Source: Syntrophomonas_B sp035447945
Lineage (GTDB): Bacteria > Bacillota > Syntrophomonadia > Syntrophomonadales > Syntrophomonadaceae
Length of the DNA stretch: 64,000 bases
Assembly (NCBI GenBank): GCA_035447945.1
Contig: DAOTHZ010000002.1
Span: 6,887-70,886 of the forward strand
Reading direction: 5' to 3'
Part shown: piece by piece, positions 33,321 to 42,429 of the stretch
Layout of the letters: the number at the start of each line of letters is the position of its first letter
How positions within the stretch are numbered: position 1 is the stretch's first letter
Position numbers and translations under genes: made by a program
The notes under the pieces: model-generated
Told to the model about the DNA's origin: nothing
What the model saw: the letters and a program-made list of their open reading frames with translations, nothing else
The model's database searches: none

Positions 33321-34169
33321 CTAGCTGGCGGAGCGTTGCTTGATATCATAGAATAACGGGCAGGCAACGCATATGGAAGAATACATACCGTAGATAAAAC
33401 CGACCAGCAGGGCGATGACGAACACCTTGATGGTAGAACCGCCAAACAGCAGCAAGGTCACCAACGGCATTAAAACTGTCAGTACCGTATTGACGGAACG
33501 ATTCATCGTCTGCATGATGCTGCGGTTGAGCAAGGTATGGAGCTCTTCTTTCTTGCGGGTGCGCAGGTTTTCCCTGACCCGGTCAAAGATAACGATGGTA
33601 TCGTTGATGGAATAACCGATGATGGTCAGGATGGCAGCCACAAAGTAGCTGCTGACTTCCCATTGGAATATAGAGAAAAGTCCCACGACCACCAAAACAA
33701 CCTGGGCCAGCGAAAGAACTGCGGCCAGACCAAAGGCAAATTCAAAGCGGAACGTAATATAGAGCAGCATGAGAACTAACGCAATACCGATGGCTATCAG
33801 CGCATTACGGGCTATTTCGCTGCCAATGGTAGCACCGACGCTTTCCGCACTTTCCAGGGTAACATTGGTGAATTTCTCCTTCAGCCCGGCAGTCATTTTA
33901 GCGGTCTGCTCCTGATCCAGTTCATTGGTACGAAGATAGAATTCGTCTCCGCTCTTTTGCACGCTGACCTCCTTGACCAGGTTGAACTCGTTGACGGCAT
34001 TCCTGACCTGATCGGCAGAGATGGAGCTGTCCATTTTATAGCGCAGCAAAGATCCTCCGGTAAAGTCAATGCTCCAATTGAGTCCCTGCATGAACAAGGA
34101 AACAATCCCGGCAACAATCAGAATTGAGGAGAATATATAAAACCATTTTCTTCTTTCAATAAATTGCAT
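33321..34169 (-). CDS. secF: Protein translocase subunit SecF
   Basis: Membrane component that uses the proton gradient to aid SecYEG export. The 282-residue protein has six membrane spans, an N-terminal FIERRKWFYIFSSILIVAGI span, the periplasmic loop with FTGGSLLRYKM, and the VIFDRVREN motif near residue 200. A separate secD lies 12 bases upstream, so in this organism SecD and SecF are not fused. Confidence 0.95.
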   Translation of the reverse strand: MQFIERRKWFYIFSSILIVAGIVSLFMQGLNWSIDFTGGSLLRYKMDSSISADQVRNAVNEFNLVKEVSVQKSGDEFYLRTNELDQEQTAKMTAGLKEKFTNVTLESAESVGATIGSEIARNALIAIGIALVLMLLYITFRFEFAFGLAAVLSLAQVVLVVVGLFSIFQWEVSSYFVAAILTIIGYSINDTIVIFDRVRENLRTRKKEELHTLLNRSIMQTMNRSVNTVLTVLMPLVTLLLFGGSTIKVFVIALLVGFIYGMYSSICVACPLFYDIKQRSAS

Positions 34170-34181
34170 TTTCTACCCTCC

Positions 34182-35387
34182 TTATACGCCGTATAATTTA
34201 TTGTTCTTGGTGATATCGGCAAACCAGACCAGCATGTAACGGGTAAACGTCAAAGCCACCAGCATGCTGGCCACAATACCAATGGAGAGGGTAACTGCAA
34301 ATCCTTTGATTGAACCGGTTCCAAACCAAATCAACACCATCGCCGCAATTAGTGTGGTCAGGTTGGCATCGAAGATCGTCCAGAACGCCCGGACGAAACC
34401 TGATTCGATGGCCGCCTTCAAGGTTTTGCCCAACCGCAGCTCTTCTTTGATATGTTCGTAAATAATGATATTGGCATCTACCGCCATACCGATTGATAAC
34501 ACAAAAGCGGCAATACCCGGCAGGGTCAAAACCACCCCCAGCAAAGCCATGATCCCCAGCACCAGGACCGAATACAACACCATGGAAAAATCCGCAACCA
34601 ATCCCGGCAGGCGATAATATCCCAGCATAAACAGCAGAATCGCCAGCAGACCCATCAAGCCAGCCTTTATACTAAAGTCCAGTGAATCGCTGCCCAGACT
34701 CGGTCCCACCGTTCTCTTTTCCATAATGCTGAAGGAAACCGGCAGGGCACCGGAACGCAGCAATACCGCCAGATCCTGGGCTTCCTTGGCAGTAAAGTTA
34801 CCGCTGATCTGAGCCTGGCCGTTGGGAATAGGCTCGTTGACCGTCGGCGCACTGATGGTTTTGCCGTCCAGTACGATGGCAATCGGCTTGCCAACATTGG
34901 CGGCGGTCGCTTCCGCAAACAGCTTGGCACCGGTTTTATCAAATTCCAGGTTAACCATGGCCTCCCCGCCGGATGAGCTCAACTGAGCCTGGGCGTCCTT
35001 GAGGTTTTCGCCGGTGACCAATACCTTGCCGGTCTCATCCCAGAATTCCAATTGGGCAGTATTCTTGATGATATCGACAGCCGCTTCCGGGTCGTCCACC
35101 CCTGCCAGTTCAATGACGATCCGGTCATTGCCTTGCGGATAGATGCTAGGCTCGCTGACCCCCAACGAATTGACGCGTTCTTCCAACACACCAATCGATT
35201 TTTGAATGGTATCCGCGCTTACTTTTTTGCCTTCTTTCTCCTGTGCCTGCAGTACCACGTGCAGTCCTCCCTGCAGGTCCAGTCCCAATTTAATGTTGTT
35301 CATGATCGGCTGATAGGTAAAGTAAGCCAAAAATGCCAATGCGACTATGATTGCACCAATAATTGCGATACTGGTATTTTTTTGCAA
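34182..35387 (-). CDS. secD: Protein translocase subunit SecD
   Basis: The larger SecDF subunit, 401 residues, six spans and a large external domain. It has GLDLQGGLHVVLQAQ near residue 37 and SIGMAVDANIIIYEHIKEELR near residue 310, the core of the proton pathway. I chose the TTG at 35387: GGAGG lies 8 bases upstream inside the longer open frame. The ATG at 35417 has only a weak ribosome site. Confidence 0.95.
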   Translation of the reverse strand: MQKNTSIAIIGAIIVALAFLAYFTYQPIMNNIKLGLDLQGGLHVVLQAQEKEGKKVSADTIQKSIGVLEERVNSLGVSEPSIYPQGNDRIVIELAGVDDPEAAVDIIKNTAQLEFWDETGKVLVTGENLKDAQAQLSSSGGEAMVNLEFDKTGAKLFAEATAANVGKPIAIVLDGKTISAPTVNEPIPNGQAQISGNFTAKEAQDLAVLLRSGALPVSFSIMEKRTVGPSLGSDSLDFSIKAGLMGLLAILLFMLGYYRLPGLVADFSMVLYSVLVLGIMALLGVVLTLPGIAAFVLSIGMAVDANIIIYEHIKEELRLGKTLKAAIESGFVRAFWTIFDANLTTLIAAMVLIWFGTGSIKGFAVTLSIGIVASMLVALTFTRYMLVWFADITKNNKLYGV

Positions 35388-35456
35388 CAGTTTGTCCTCC
35401 CTCCGCGTTCTCGTCATTTATTGCAAGCCTACTCCATAAACAGGAAAACCGCTAAC

Positions 35457-36116
35457 CTACAGGAGTTTGGCACCATTAATAATTAAGGCAAATTCACAAC
35501 CTAAATAGTTGGCTGCCCGCCGACACATCAGCATGCGGCTTAAAAAGATTTCAAAATACTCCATCACCGGACAAATCCCCGTATCAATGGTTAATTCCAT
35601 ACTGATGAGGTTTTTCTCCGCTTCGATCAACAGAAAGGAATGTTCCACCGCATAGTTGACCCGATCATGAATATCAAACGTAGCTACATCAATATTTCTG
35701 ACCCGATTGCGATGCACATGGGACTTGTCGGCCAGAATCAGGGCTGCTGCTACGGGGTTGACCGGCAATCCGCTGCCTTCATCATGATTGCCGATGGCAG
35801 CAATGATAATGGCAATTTCATCAGGATGCATGCGCATGGCCTGCAAGATTTCCAGGGCCATCAAGGCGCCGCTCTGACTGTGCCCGTTGCGGTTGACCAC
35901 ATTGCCCAGGTCGTGCATGTAACCAGCAATCCCTGCCAAATCAGCGGTACGGGCATCGTAGCCCAGCTGCAGCAAAATACTGCGGCTCAAACGTGATACC
36001 AAGGTAATATGAAGCTTGCCGTGATCTGTATATCCCATGGCCCCCAAATGTTCATTTCCCTTGCGAATAAAGGTATTGATGACCGGACTCTTTTGGATAT
36101 CCTCCAGGGTTACCAT
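35457..36116 (-). CDS. HD-domain phosphohydrolase
   Basis: A 219-residue soluble protein with the HD metal site: HITLVSRLSR near residue 35, AGYMHDLGNV near residue 64 and the second-site GNHDEGSG near residue 108, followed by ADKSHVHRNRVRN. It may hydrolyse phosphates on nucleotides or a signalling nucleotide; the substrate cannot be assigned. It is embedded between yajC and secD in the sec-tgt operon, a position seen in related clostridia. Confidence 0.88.
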   Translation of the reverse strand: MVTLEDIQKSPVINTFIRKGNEHLGAMGYTDHGKLHITLVSRLSRSILLQLGYDARTADLAGIAGYMHDLGNVVNRNGHSQSGALMALEILQAMRMHPDEIAIIIAAIGNHDEGSGLPVNPVAAALILADKSHVHRNRVRNIDVATFDIHDRVNYAVEHSFLLIEAEKNLISMELTIDTGICPVMEYFEIFLSRMLMCRRAANYLGCEFALIINGAKLL

Positions 36117-36118
36117 GA

Positions 36119-36415
36119 CTAGTCCTCAATTTTATGGGAAATCGCTTTTTTCACAAATTCGATTTCGGTATTGTCAGATACTTTTACGACGATGCTGTCT
36201 TCTTTTACCTTGCTGATTTCTCCGCGGATTCCGCCGATGGTTACGATTTTATCGCCCCTCTTCAGCGATTCCAGGATCGAATCATGCTTTTTTTCCTGCT
36301 TTTTGCGGGGCATAATGATGAACAAATAGAAGATCAACAGAAACACGCCAAAATAGATCGCTACCGTCAACCAGCCCTGCTGGGTATTTGTTGCAGCTGC
36401 AGCCATAATATTCAA
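36119..36415 (-). CDS. yajC: Preprotein translocase subunit YajC
   Basis: Small membrane protein of the SecDF-YajC complex. The 98-residue product has one span (LTVAIYFGVFLLIFYLFIIMPRKKQEKKH) and the conserved SLKRGDKIVTIGGIRGEI cytosolic segment. Translation starts at a TTG with GGAGG 7 bases upstream; the next in-frame ATG at 36406 lies too far from the site. Confidence 0.93.
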   Translation of the reverse strand: MNIMAAAATNTQQGWLTVAIYFGVFLLIFYLFIIMPRKKQEKKHDSILESLKRGDKIVTIGGIRGEISKVKEDSIVVKVSDNTEIEFVKKAISHKIED

Positions 36416-36484
36416 ATCTATCCCTCCTTAATTAAATTTCCATAACTTTATGTTTTTTCGCCAAACCTTGCTTAAATCCTGCCG

Positions 36485-37591
36485 TTATAATTTGTAATTT
36501 TCATAGAATTGCTGGTAAAACAGGTTAAAAGTATTGCTGTCAATGGCTTCGCGGATATCCTGCATTAATTTTAGCAAAAAATAAATATTATGATAGCTCA
36601 GCAGAATATGGGCAAGAATCTCTTCCGCCTTGACCAGATGACGCAGATAAGCGCGGCTGTAATTTTTACAGACCTGACAATTGCAATTCGGGTCCAACGG
36701 GGTAAAATCTTCCGCGTATGTGGCATTGCGCACCACCACCTTGCCCCTCCGGCTGAAGGCCGTGCCGTGGCGGGCAATACGGGTCGGCAGGACACAATCG
36801 AACATATCCACCCCCCGCTTGACGCCTTCCAGTAAATCTTCCGGTGCGCCTACCCCCATCAGATAACGCGGTTTGTTCTTGGGAAGCAAATCCTCGGTCA
36901 AATCGAGAATCCGATACATGTCCGCTTTGGGCTCGCCCACACTCAGACCGCCGATGGCATAGCCGGGAAAATCCAGCGCGACGATCTCTGCCGCACTCTT
37001 TTCCCGCAAATCAGCAAAAATATTGCCCTGGACAATGCCAAACAAAGCCTGGTCGGAGCGGCTATGATTTTCCCGACAGCGTCTGGCCCACAAGGTGGTC
37101 CGGTCCACTGCCTGGGCAGCCTCTTCATAACTGCAGGGAAAGGGGGCACACTCATCAAAACACATGGCGATATCTGCCCCCAACTTTTGCTCGATATCCA
37201 TGACAATTTCCGGACTTAGAAAGTGACGTGAACCGTCAATATGGGAGTGAAAGAGCACCCCTTCGTCACTAATCCGGCGCAATCCCTTGAGACTGAACAC
37301 CTGAAACCCGCCGCTGTCGGTCAGAATCCCGCGCGGCCAGTTCATAAAGCGGTGCAGTCCCCCCGCCTTTTCCACCAGTCCAGCCCCGGGGCGCAAATAT
37401 AAATGATAAGTATTGGATAAAACAATACCCGCGCCAACTTCTGTCAGCATCTCCGGGGTCATGGCCTTGACCGTCGCCTGGGTCCCAACCGGCATAAAAA
37501 TCGGGGTCGCAAATACCCCGTGGGAAGTTGTCAGCTGTCCGGTACGCGCTGCACTGCCGGAATCCCTCCGGATGATTTGAAAATCCAGCAT
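36485..37591 (-). CDS. tgt: tRNA-guanine transglycosylase
   Basis: Exchanges G34 of Asp, Asn, His and Tyr tRNAs for the 7-deazaguanine precursor of queuosine. The 368-residue enzyme has the active-site LTDSGGFQVFSL near residue 92, the MGVGAPEDLLEGV segment and the zinc site CNCQVCKNYSRAYLRH near residue 306. It is followed 3' by yajC and preceded by queA, forming a queuosine group with queH. The start at 37591 follows AAGGAAGGA. Confidence 0.96.
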   Translation of the reverse strand: MLDFQIIRRDSGSAARTGQLTTSHGVFATPIFMPVGTQATVKAMTPEMLTEVGAGIVLSNTYHLYLRPGAGLVEKAGGLHRFMNWPRGILTDSGGFQVFSLKGLRRISDEGVLFHSHIDGSRHFLSPEIVMDIEQKLGADIAMCFDECAPFPCSYEEAAQAVDRTTLWARRCRENHSRSDQALFGIVQGNIFADLREKSAAEIVALDFPGYAIGGLSVGEPKADMYRILDLTEDLLPKNKPRYLMGVGAPEDLLEGVKRGVDMFDCVLPTRIARHGTAFSRRGKVVVRNATYAEDFTPLDPNCNCQVCKNYSRAYLRHLVKAEEILAHILLSYHNIYFLLKLMQDIREAIDSNTFNLFYQQFYENYKL

Positions 37592-37611
37592 AAAACAATT
37601 CCTTCCTTGGC

Positions 37612-38667
37612 TCAAATGATCAGCATGGCATCGCCGTAGCTGAAAAAGCGGTAACCTTCCTGCACCGCATGCCGATATGCCTGCAACGTTGGTTCCAGAC
37701 CGGCAAACGCCGCGACCAGCATAATCAGGGATGAGCCCGGCAAGTGAAAATTGGTGATAATCCGATCCACTGCCTGGTATTGATAACCCGGGTAGATGAA
37801 TTTGTTGGTCCGGCCAGACTGACCGCCAAACCCATAGTCCTTATTATATACCGTTTCCAGGGTTCTTACTACCGTTGTTCCCACCGCAACAATATTTTTC
37901 CCGTTACGACGGGTATTATTTAACAATTGTGCGGTATCTTCATCTATCTCGAAATATTCATAATGCATCTGATGCTCTCTGATGTCGGCACAGCTCACCG
38001 GACGGAAGGTTCCCAGTCCTACATGCAAAAGGACTTGCGCAATATTAACGCCCATGTCCCGAAGTTGCTTGAGCAACTCTTCCGTAAAATGCAATCCGGC
38101 AGTGGGGGCTGCGGCAGATCCTTCCGCTTGGGCATATACCGTCTGGTAGGTGGTTTTGTCTTCCTCTGTAGCCGATCGATTGATGTAGGGCGGCAGGGGC
38201 ATGCTCCCCGCCTGGTCGAGAAAGGCCATGACATCGGGACAATTAAGAAAACGCAACAATCGTCCTCCGTTTTCCCGTACAGCGGTTACTTCGATTTCCA
38301 CCCCGGAATGATCCGGAAAGTACACCCGACTGCCCATGGGCATGCGCCGGGCCGGTTTGACCAAGGCTTCCCAGTATTCTCCCTGCTGGTTGAGCAACAG
38401 GATTTCAATCCTGGCGCCGGTCGATTTGCAGGCAAACAGACGCGCCGGGATCACTTTGGTCTGGTTGATAACCAGTGTGTCCCCCGGCGAAAAAAAATCG
38501 ATGATATCGGTAAAGAGGCGATCCTCCAGCTTGCCGGCGGTCCGATCCATGACCAGCAGGCGAGCCGAATCACGGGGCTCAACAGGATACTGGGCGATCA
38601 GATACGGCGGTAAATCAAACATATAACGCTGCAAGTTATAGAGCGGCGAAAGGTCTTGACGGTTCAC
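37612..38667 (-). CDS. queA: S-adenosylmethionine:tRNA ribosyltransferase-isomerase
   Basis: Transfers and isomerises the ribose of SAM to make epoxyqueuosine in tRNA. The 351-residue protein has FDLPPYLIAQYPVEPRDSARLLV, GDTLVINQTKVIPARLF, GLHFTEELL, LHVGLGTFRPV and NFHLPGSSLIMLVAAFAG motifs. The GTG at 38667 forms a GTGA overlap with the queH stop and has AGGAG 9 bases upstream. It passes epoxyqueuosine to QueH. Confidence 0.96.
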   Translation of the reverse strand: MNRQDLSPLYNLQRYMFDLPPYLIAQYPVEPRDSARLLVMDRTAGKLEDRLFTDIIDFFSPGDTLVINQTKVIPARLFACKSTGARIEILLLNQQGEYWEALVKPARRMPMGSRVYFPDHSGVEIEVTAVRENGGRLLRFLNCPDVMAFLDQAGSMPLPPYINRSATEEDKTTYQTVYAQAEGSAAAPTAGLHFTEELLKQLRDMGVNIAQVLLHVGLGTFRPVSCADIREHQMHYEYFEIDEDTAQLLNNTRRNGKNIVAVGTTVVRTLETVYNKDYGFGGQSGRTNKFIYPGYQYQAVDRIITNFHLPGSSLIMLVAAFAGLEPTLQAYRHAVQEGYRFFSYGDAMLII

Positions 38668-39203
38668 TTGGTTTTTCTCCTGTAACGTTCCATTTCACTG
38701 TACAAACAGCCGCAATACTGCTGACGGTACAATCCCATTTCCCTGGCGTTGATACCGGTTTGACGAAAGCCTTCCCGAAAATCACGATATAAAAAAGGCA
38801 CTTCATATTTTTCACCGATCAACTGGCCCAGTTCCTGAATCCAGTCATGGCGCTGATATTTACTGACCAGCAAGGTGGTGGTGAAACTGTCAAATTTTCC
38901 TTTGCGAGCGATCTGAGCGGCTTTTTCCAGCCTCAGCTGGTAACAGTAAAAGCAGCGCCGCGATTCCCGGAAACTGATGGTCTGAAAGTATTGGGCCGGG
39001 TCATAGTCTTCCGCAAACAGCATGGGCAGATTGACTTCTTCAGCATAGCTCTGCAATGAATCCCGACGTTTCTGCCACTCCGTATAAGGGTGGATATTGG
39101 GATTAAAATAATAGCCCATGACCTCAAAACCCTCTTCGCGCAGCGCCGGAACCGGATAACTGGCGCAGGGGCCGCAGCAGATATGTAACAGTATTTTTGC
39201 CAT
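38664..39203 (-). CDS. queH: Epoxyqueuosine reductase QueH
   Basis: Reduces epoxyqueuosine to queuosine, the non-cobalamin alternative to QueG. The 179-residue protein has cysteine motifs HICCGPCASYP near residue 8, RCFYCYQLRLEKAA near residue 80 and YCGCLYSEMERY near residue 164, consistent with an iron-sulfur and metal centre. The start at 39203 follows AGGAAG. Overlaps queA by 4 bases. Confidence 0.93.
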   Translation of the reverse strand: MAKILLHICCGPCASYPVPALREEGFEVMGYYFNPNIHPYTEWQKRRDSLQSYAEEVNLPMLFAEDYDPAQYFQTISFRESRRCFYCYQLRLEKAAQIARKGKFDSFTTTLLVSKYQRHDWIQELGQLIGEKYEVPFLYRDFREGFRQTGINAREMGLYRQQYCGCLYSEMERYRRKTK

Positions 39204-39247
39204 TGTTTCACTTCCTAAACGGTGGTTGGATACAGGACCGCACACTA

Positions 39248-40291
39248 TCAATCGTCGCGATCCGCATCCTCAAACAAGCTCGCAGCCTGAAATCCTTTTT
39301 GCATCGGATATCCCATGACGCGATAAGCCGACTCTGTAGCAACCCGCCCCCGGGGAGTCTTGTGGATAAGTCCCAGCTTGAGCAAATACGGCTCGTAAAC
39401 ATCGGTCAGAGTGTCGCCTTCTTCGGAAACCGCTGCCGCAAGCGTTTCCAATCCCACCGGTCCGCCCCCGAATTTTATTATTATAGCATCAAGAATCATC
39501 CTGTCAACCGTATCCAGACCGTGTTCGTCGATTTCCAGCATCTGCAGCGCCTGGCTGGCAGTTGTCTGATCGATGTTGCCCTGGGCTTTGACCAGCGCAT
39601 AATCCCGTACCCGTTTCAGCAAGCGATTGGCAACACGCGGCGTGCCTCGGGAACAGCGAGCAATTTCCGCTGCCCCGTCCGCGGTGATGGCGATGCCTAA
39701 TATGGAAGCAGCCCGGGTGATGATGGTGGCCAGTTCATGCTGATTGTAAAAATCCAAACGACAGCTGATTCCGAATCGATCCCGCAGCGGCGAGCTCAGC
39801 AAGCCCGGCCGGGTGGTCGCGCCGATTAACGTAAAAGGCGGCAGATCGATTTGTAAAGTACGGGCTGCCGGTCCCTTGCCAATTACAATATCAATGGTAT
39901 AGTCCTCCATGGCCGGATACATGATTTCCTCAATGCTGCGGTGCAGTCGATGAATCTCGTCAATAAACAATACCTCGCCGGGCTCCAGATTGGTCAGAAT
40001 GGCTGCCAGGTCACCGGGACGTTCAATCGCCGGCCCCGAAGTCTTGCGGATGGGCTGCCCCATTTCATTGGCCATGATGGTGGCCAGGGTGGTTTTGCCC
40101 AAACCCGGCGGTCCGCTCAGTAAAACATGATCCAAACTTTCCCGCCGCTCCCGGGCGGCAGCGATAAACACTTCCAAATTTTGCTTGGCCCGCTCCTGAC
40201 CGACATAATCGGCCATGCTCAAAGGGCGCAGAGACCCTTCCTGTAAATCTTCTTCATTTAATTGGGAAGATATCAATCGACGGTCAGACAT
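39248..40291 (-). CDS. ruvB: Holliday junction helicase RuvB
   Basis: AAA+ motor that drives branch migration with RuvA. The 347-residue protein has LSMADYVGQERAKQNL, the Walker A GPPGLGKTTLA near residue 59, Walker B LFIDEIHRL near residue 105, GATTRPGLLSSPLRDRFG, and the winged-helix end. It is directly after ruvA and ruvC on the minus strand (order ruvC, ruvA, ruvB). Confidence 0.97.
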   Translation of the reverse strand: MSDRRLISSQLNEEDLQEGSLRPLSMADYVGQERAKQNLEVFIAAARERRESLDHVLLSGPPGLGKTTLATIMANEMGQPIRKTSGPAIERPGDLAAILTNLEPGEVLFIDEIHRLHRSIEEIMYPAMEDYTIDIVIGKGPAARTLQIDLPPFTLIGATTRPGLLSSPLRDRFGISCRLDFYNQHELATIITRAASILGIAITADGAAEIARCSRGTPRVANRLLKRVRDYALVKAQGNIDQTTASQALQMLEIDEHGLDTVDRMILDAIIIKFGGGPVGLETLAAAVSEEGDTLTDVYEPYLLKLGLIHKTPRGRVATESAYRVMGYPMQKGFQAASLFEDADRDD

Positions 40292-40305
40292 GCCAGTACT
40301 CCCTT

Positions 40306-40908
40306 CTATCTTTTCATCAGCAGGGCTTGTCGTTTTAATATCTTCTTGATATTATCCTCCACCCGTGGTGAAAGCTCTCCGCTGGATTGAATATTAGTCA
40401 GTATTGGATAAATCTCGCTGCGGCTGTAGCCCAGGCTTTCCATGGCTTGCAAGATCTCCTCGGCGGCGTTGGCGTTTTCTCCTCCCAAGGAAACTGTTCC
40501 CTGGTAATTGCCAAGTTTGTCCCGCAGTTCAAAAATCAAACGCTGGGCTGTTTTTTTGCCAATTCCCGGAACGCCTACCAGGACTTTTTCATCACCGCTG
40601 ATGATAGCTGAACACAGTTGTTCACCGTCCAGTTTACCCAGCAAATTCATTGCTGCCCGAGCTCCAATACCGCTTACGCCCATCAGCAGTTTAAACAGTT
40701 CCAGCTCACCCCGGCTGGCAAAGCCATACAATTTAAACTCGTTTTCCATAACCTGCAGAAAGGTATGAACCATCACCTGCCCGCCCGGTGCCGGCAGCTG
40801 CGCTGCCATGCGCCCGTGAATCTGGACTTCATATCCCAACCCACCCGTCTCGATTACAACGGCCTCGGACATCATCTGAAACAACGTGCCTTTTAAAAAA
40901 GCGATCAT
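40306..40908 (-). CDS. ruvA: Holliday junction DNA-binding subunit RuvA
   Basis: Tetrameric DNA-binding protein holding the four-way junction. The 200-residue product shows VGYEVQIHGRMAAQL near the N-terminus and two helix-hairpin-helix motifs, LMGVSGIGARAAMNLL and LVGVPGIGKKTAQRLIFELRDKL. The start at 40908 follows GGAGTGGG and overlaps ruvC by 4 bases. A longer open frame upstream lies inside ruvC. Confidence 0.97.
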   Translation of the reverse strand: MIAFLKGTLFQMMSEAVVIETGGLGYEVQIHGRMAAQLPAPGGQVMVHTFLQVMENEFKLYGFASRGELELFKLLMGVSGIGARAAMNLLGKLDGEQLCSAIISGDEKVLVGVPGIGKKTAQRLIFELRDKLGNYQGTVSLGGENANAAEEILQAMESLGYSRSEIYPILTNIQSSGELSPRVEDNIKKILKRQALLMKR

Positions 40909-41405
40909 CGTCCCACTCCATTCTTTATTCTTCCCATGCGCCGGGAATGCAGATGACAAATGGCAATTGCCAGTGCATCAGCGGCATCATCCGGTTTGGG
41001 CAATTCCTCCAGTTTGAGAATATTCTGCACCATCATCTGTACTTGTTTTTTTTCCGCATTGCCGTAGCCGCAAACCGCCTGCTTGACCTGCAACGGCGTA
41101 TACTCCGCCAGTTCGAGCCCGCGCTGGGCTGCGGCCATCAGCAGCACACCTCGACTTTGGGCTACCGTTATGACAGTTTTGGCATTTTTATGATGAAAGA
41201 GCTGTTCAATGGCCACGGCCTCCGGCCGATAGGTATCCAGGATCTGATTGAGCTCCTGGAATATTTTGAGCAGGCGCAGTTCCATGGCTATGCCGGCTGA
41301 GGTTTTAATCGTCCCGTAGGCAATCATTTTTTCCCGGCTGCGTACATACTCGACCAGGCCATATCCGGTTGTGGCCGTACCGGGATCCAAACCTAAAACC
41401 AGCAT
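40905..41405 (-). CDS. ruvC: Holliday junction resolvase RuvC
   Basis: Endonuclease that cuts Holliday junctions. The 166-residue protein shows the acidic catalytic residues in LGLDPGTATTGYG (Asp7), VAIEQLFHHKNAKT (Glu near 66) and PDDAADALAIAICH (Asp near 140). It is the first gene of a ruvC-ruvA-ruvB group. Confidence 0.96.
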   Translation of the reverse strand: MLVLGLDPGTATTGYGLVEYVRSREKMIAYGTIKTSAGIAMELRLLKIFQELNQILDTYRPEAVAIEQLFHHKNAKTVITVAQSRGVLLMAAAQRGLELAEYTPLQVKQAVCGYGNAEKKQVQMMVQNILKLEELPKPDDAADALAIAICHLHSRRMGRIKNGVGR

Positions 41406-41554
41406 GAAACTCCCCTGCTTTCTTATGAATTACATTTATCTTACTGCAAAAACAAACTGCTGTCATGAAAAAATAGAAAATCAGTTCGCAAAACCACCCT
41501 GGATACCGCCACACCCTGCCAGCGTTTAAGATATAACGGCAACTCGCATGGCCA

Positions 41555-41590
41555 CAAAAAACCCGTCCCGGATACGAATCCGGGGCGGGA
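41555..41590 (-). terminator. Terminator of the bofC-like gene
   Basis: CCCGTCCCGGAT (41562-41573) pairs with ATCCGGGGCGGG (41578-41589) with one mismatch around ACGA. On the minus strand six T follow at 41556-41561. Confidence 0.85.
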
Positions 41591-41634
41591 ATGGATTCAC
41601 TGCCTTGTTTTTATTGCGGTACCCAGCCTTTGTG

Positions 41635-42201
41635 TTAATATTCGTCCAGGTTCTCCAGCGCATCATTCAGGGAGGATTCATTATTGAATTCATATCGTCC
41701 CTTCATGATATCTTGCCGGATCTGCTCCGGCAAGCGCGCAAAAACAATCCCGGTAACTTTCAGAAGCGTATCGTGTTCACTGTCTGGTCCCTGATAAACC
41801 GATACTCGATCCTGGAACACCTTGAAGCGCAACTTTTGCTTGTCTTCTGCCATCCAGTCATCGATTGTTTGATGAATGAGCAATGTTTTGCCATCCCACG
41901 AAACCTGGAATCCCTGGTCGGCAGGATAAATTTTTTTGACATCGGTTAATGTTTTGCCGAGAATTTCTTCTCTTTCTGGAAATTCAGATATTTGCATTTT
42001 CTGGGAGCGAACATATTCCTTTTCCCACACCACAGCAGTGTCGCCTTGTACCCGACGTTCCCAACCGGCGGTCTGAACCGTCGGTTTTTGCGCAATTGGC
42101 CATTTTTGTTGGTTTCGAATCAAACCGGAAAGTGTATAGCCTGCAACAGAGCTGGCCAGCAAAGTCAGGATGAGAATGATACCCAGCTTGGTTTTTCCCA
42201 T
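41635..42201 (-). CDS. BofC-like sporulation checkpoint protein
   Basis: In Bacillus BofC is a forespore intermembrane regulator of the SpoIVB signalling protease. This 188-residue protein has one N-terminal membrane segment (LGIILILTLLASSVAGYTLSGLI) and an extracytoplasmic remainder. The C-terminal part (FQDRVSVYQGPDSEHDTLLKVTG, then IRQDIMKGRYEFNNESSLNDALENLDEY) resembles the BofC C-terminal domain. It is monocistronic with a strong terminator. The assignment rests on the C-terminal pattern and is moderate. Confidence 0.6.
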   Translation of the reverse strand: MGKTKLGIILILTLLASSVAGYTLSGLIRNQQKWPIAQKPTVQTAGWERRVQGDTAVVWEKEYVRSQKMQISEFPEREEILGKTLTDVKKIYPADQGFQVSWDGKTLLIHQTIDDWMAEDKQKLRFKVFQDRVSVYQGPDSEHDTLLKVTGIVFARLPEQIRQDIMKGRYEFNNESSLNDALENLDEY

Positions 42202-42328
42202 GTGTATTCACCTCTTACCGGCATTATCTCCATTTTTTGGGCTTCTATACCCGAGCATCACCGCGGAGACAGGGTAACATGAATAAAAATTAATTTTCGA
42301 CAATATATTTACTTTGAAGGTCATAAGG

Positions 42329-42401
42329 TATAATATCTTCTTAAAGAGTATATAATATAGTAACAATTTTGTCATAATTTTGATATTATTTCGAATATTC
42401 G
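42329..42401 (+). promoter_or_regulatory. AT-rich upstream region with two TATAAT boxes and a small palindrome
   Basis: TATAAT occurs at 42329-42334 and 42351-42356. CGAATATTCG, a perfect 10-base palindrome, lies at 42392-42401. No convincing -35 sits at 17 bases from either box, so the exact promoter is open. This 228-base gap separates the bofC-like gene from the divergent unknown gene. Confidence 0.3.
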
Positions 42402-42429
42402 GACAAAATATTTTAAGGAGGTGAAACGT

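Noticed and set aside
42305..42334. Promoter with TATAAT at 42329
   Set aside because: No adequate -35 at 16-18 bases; reported only as an AT-rich region.
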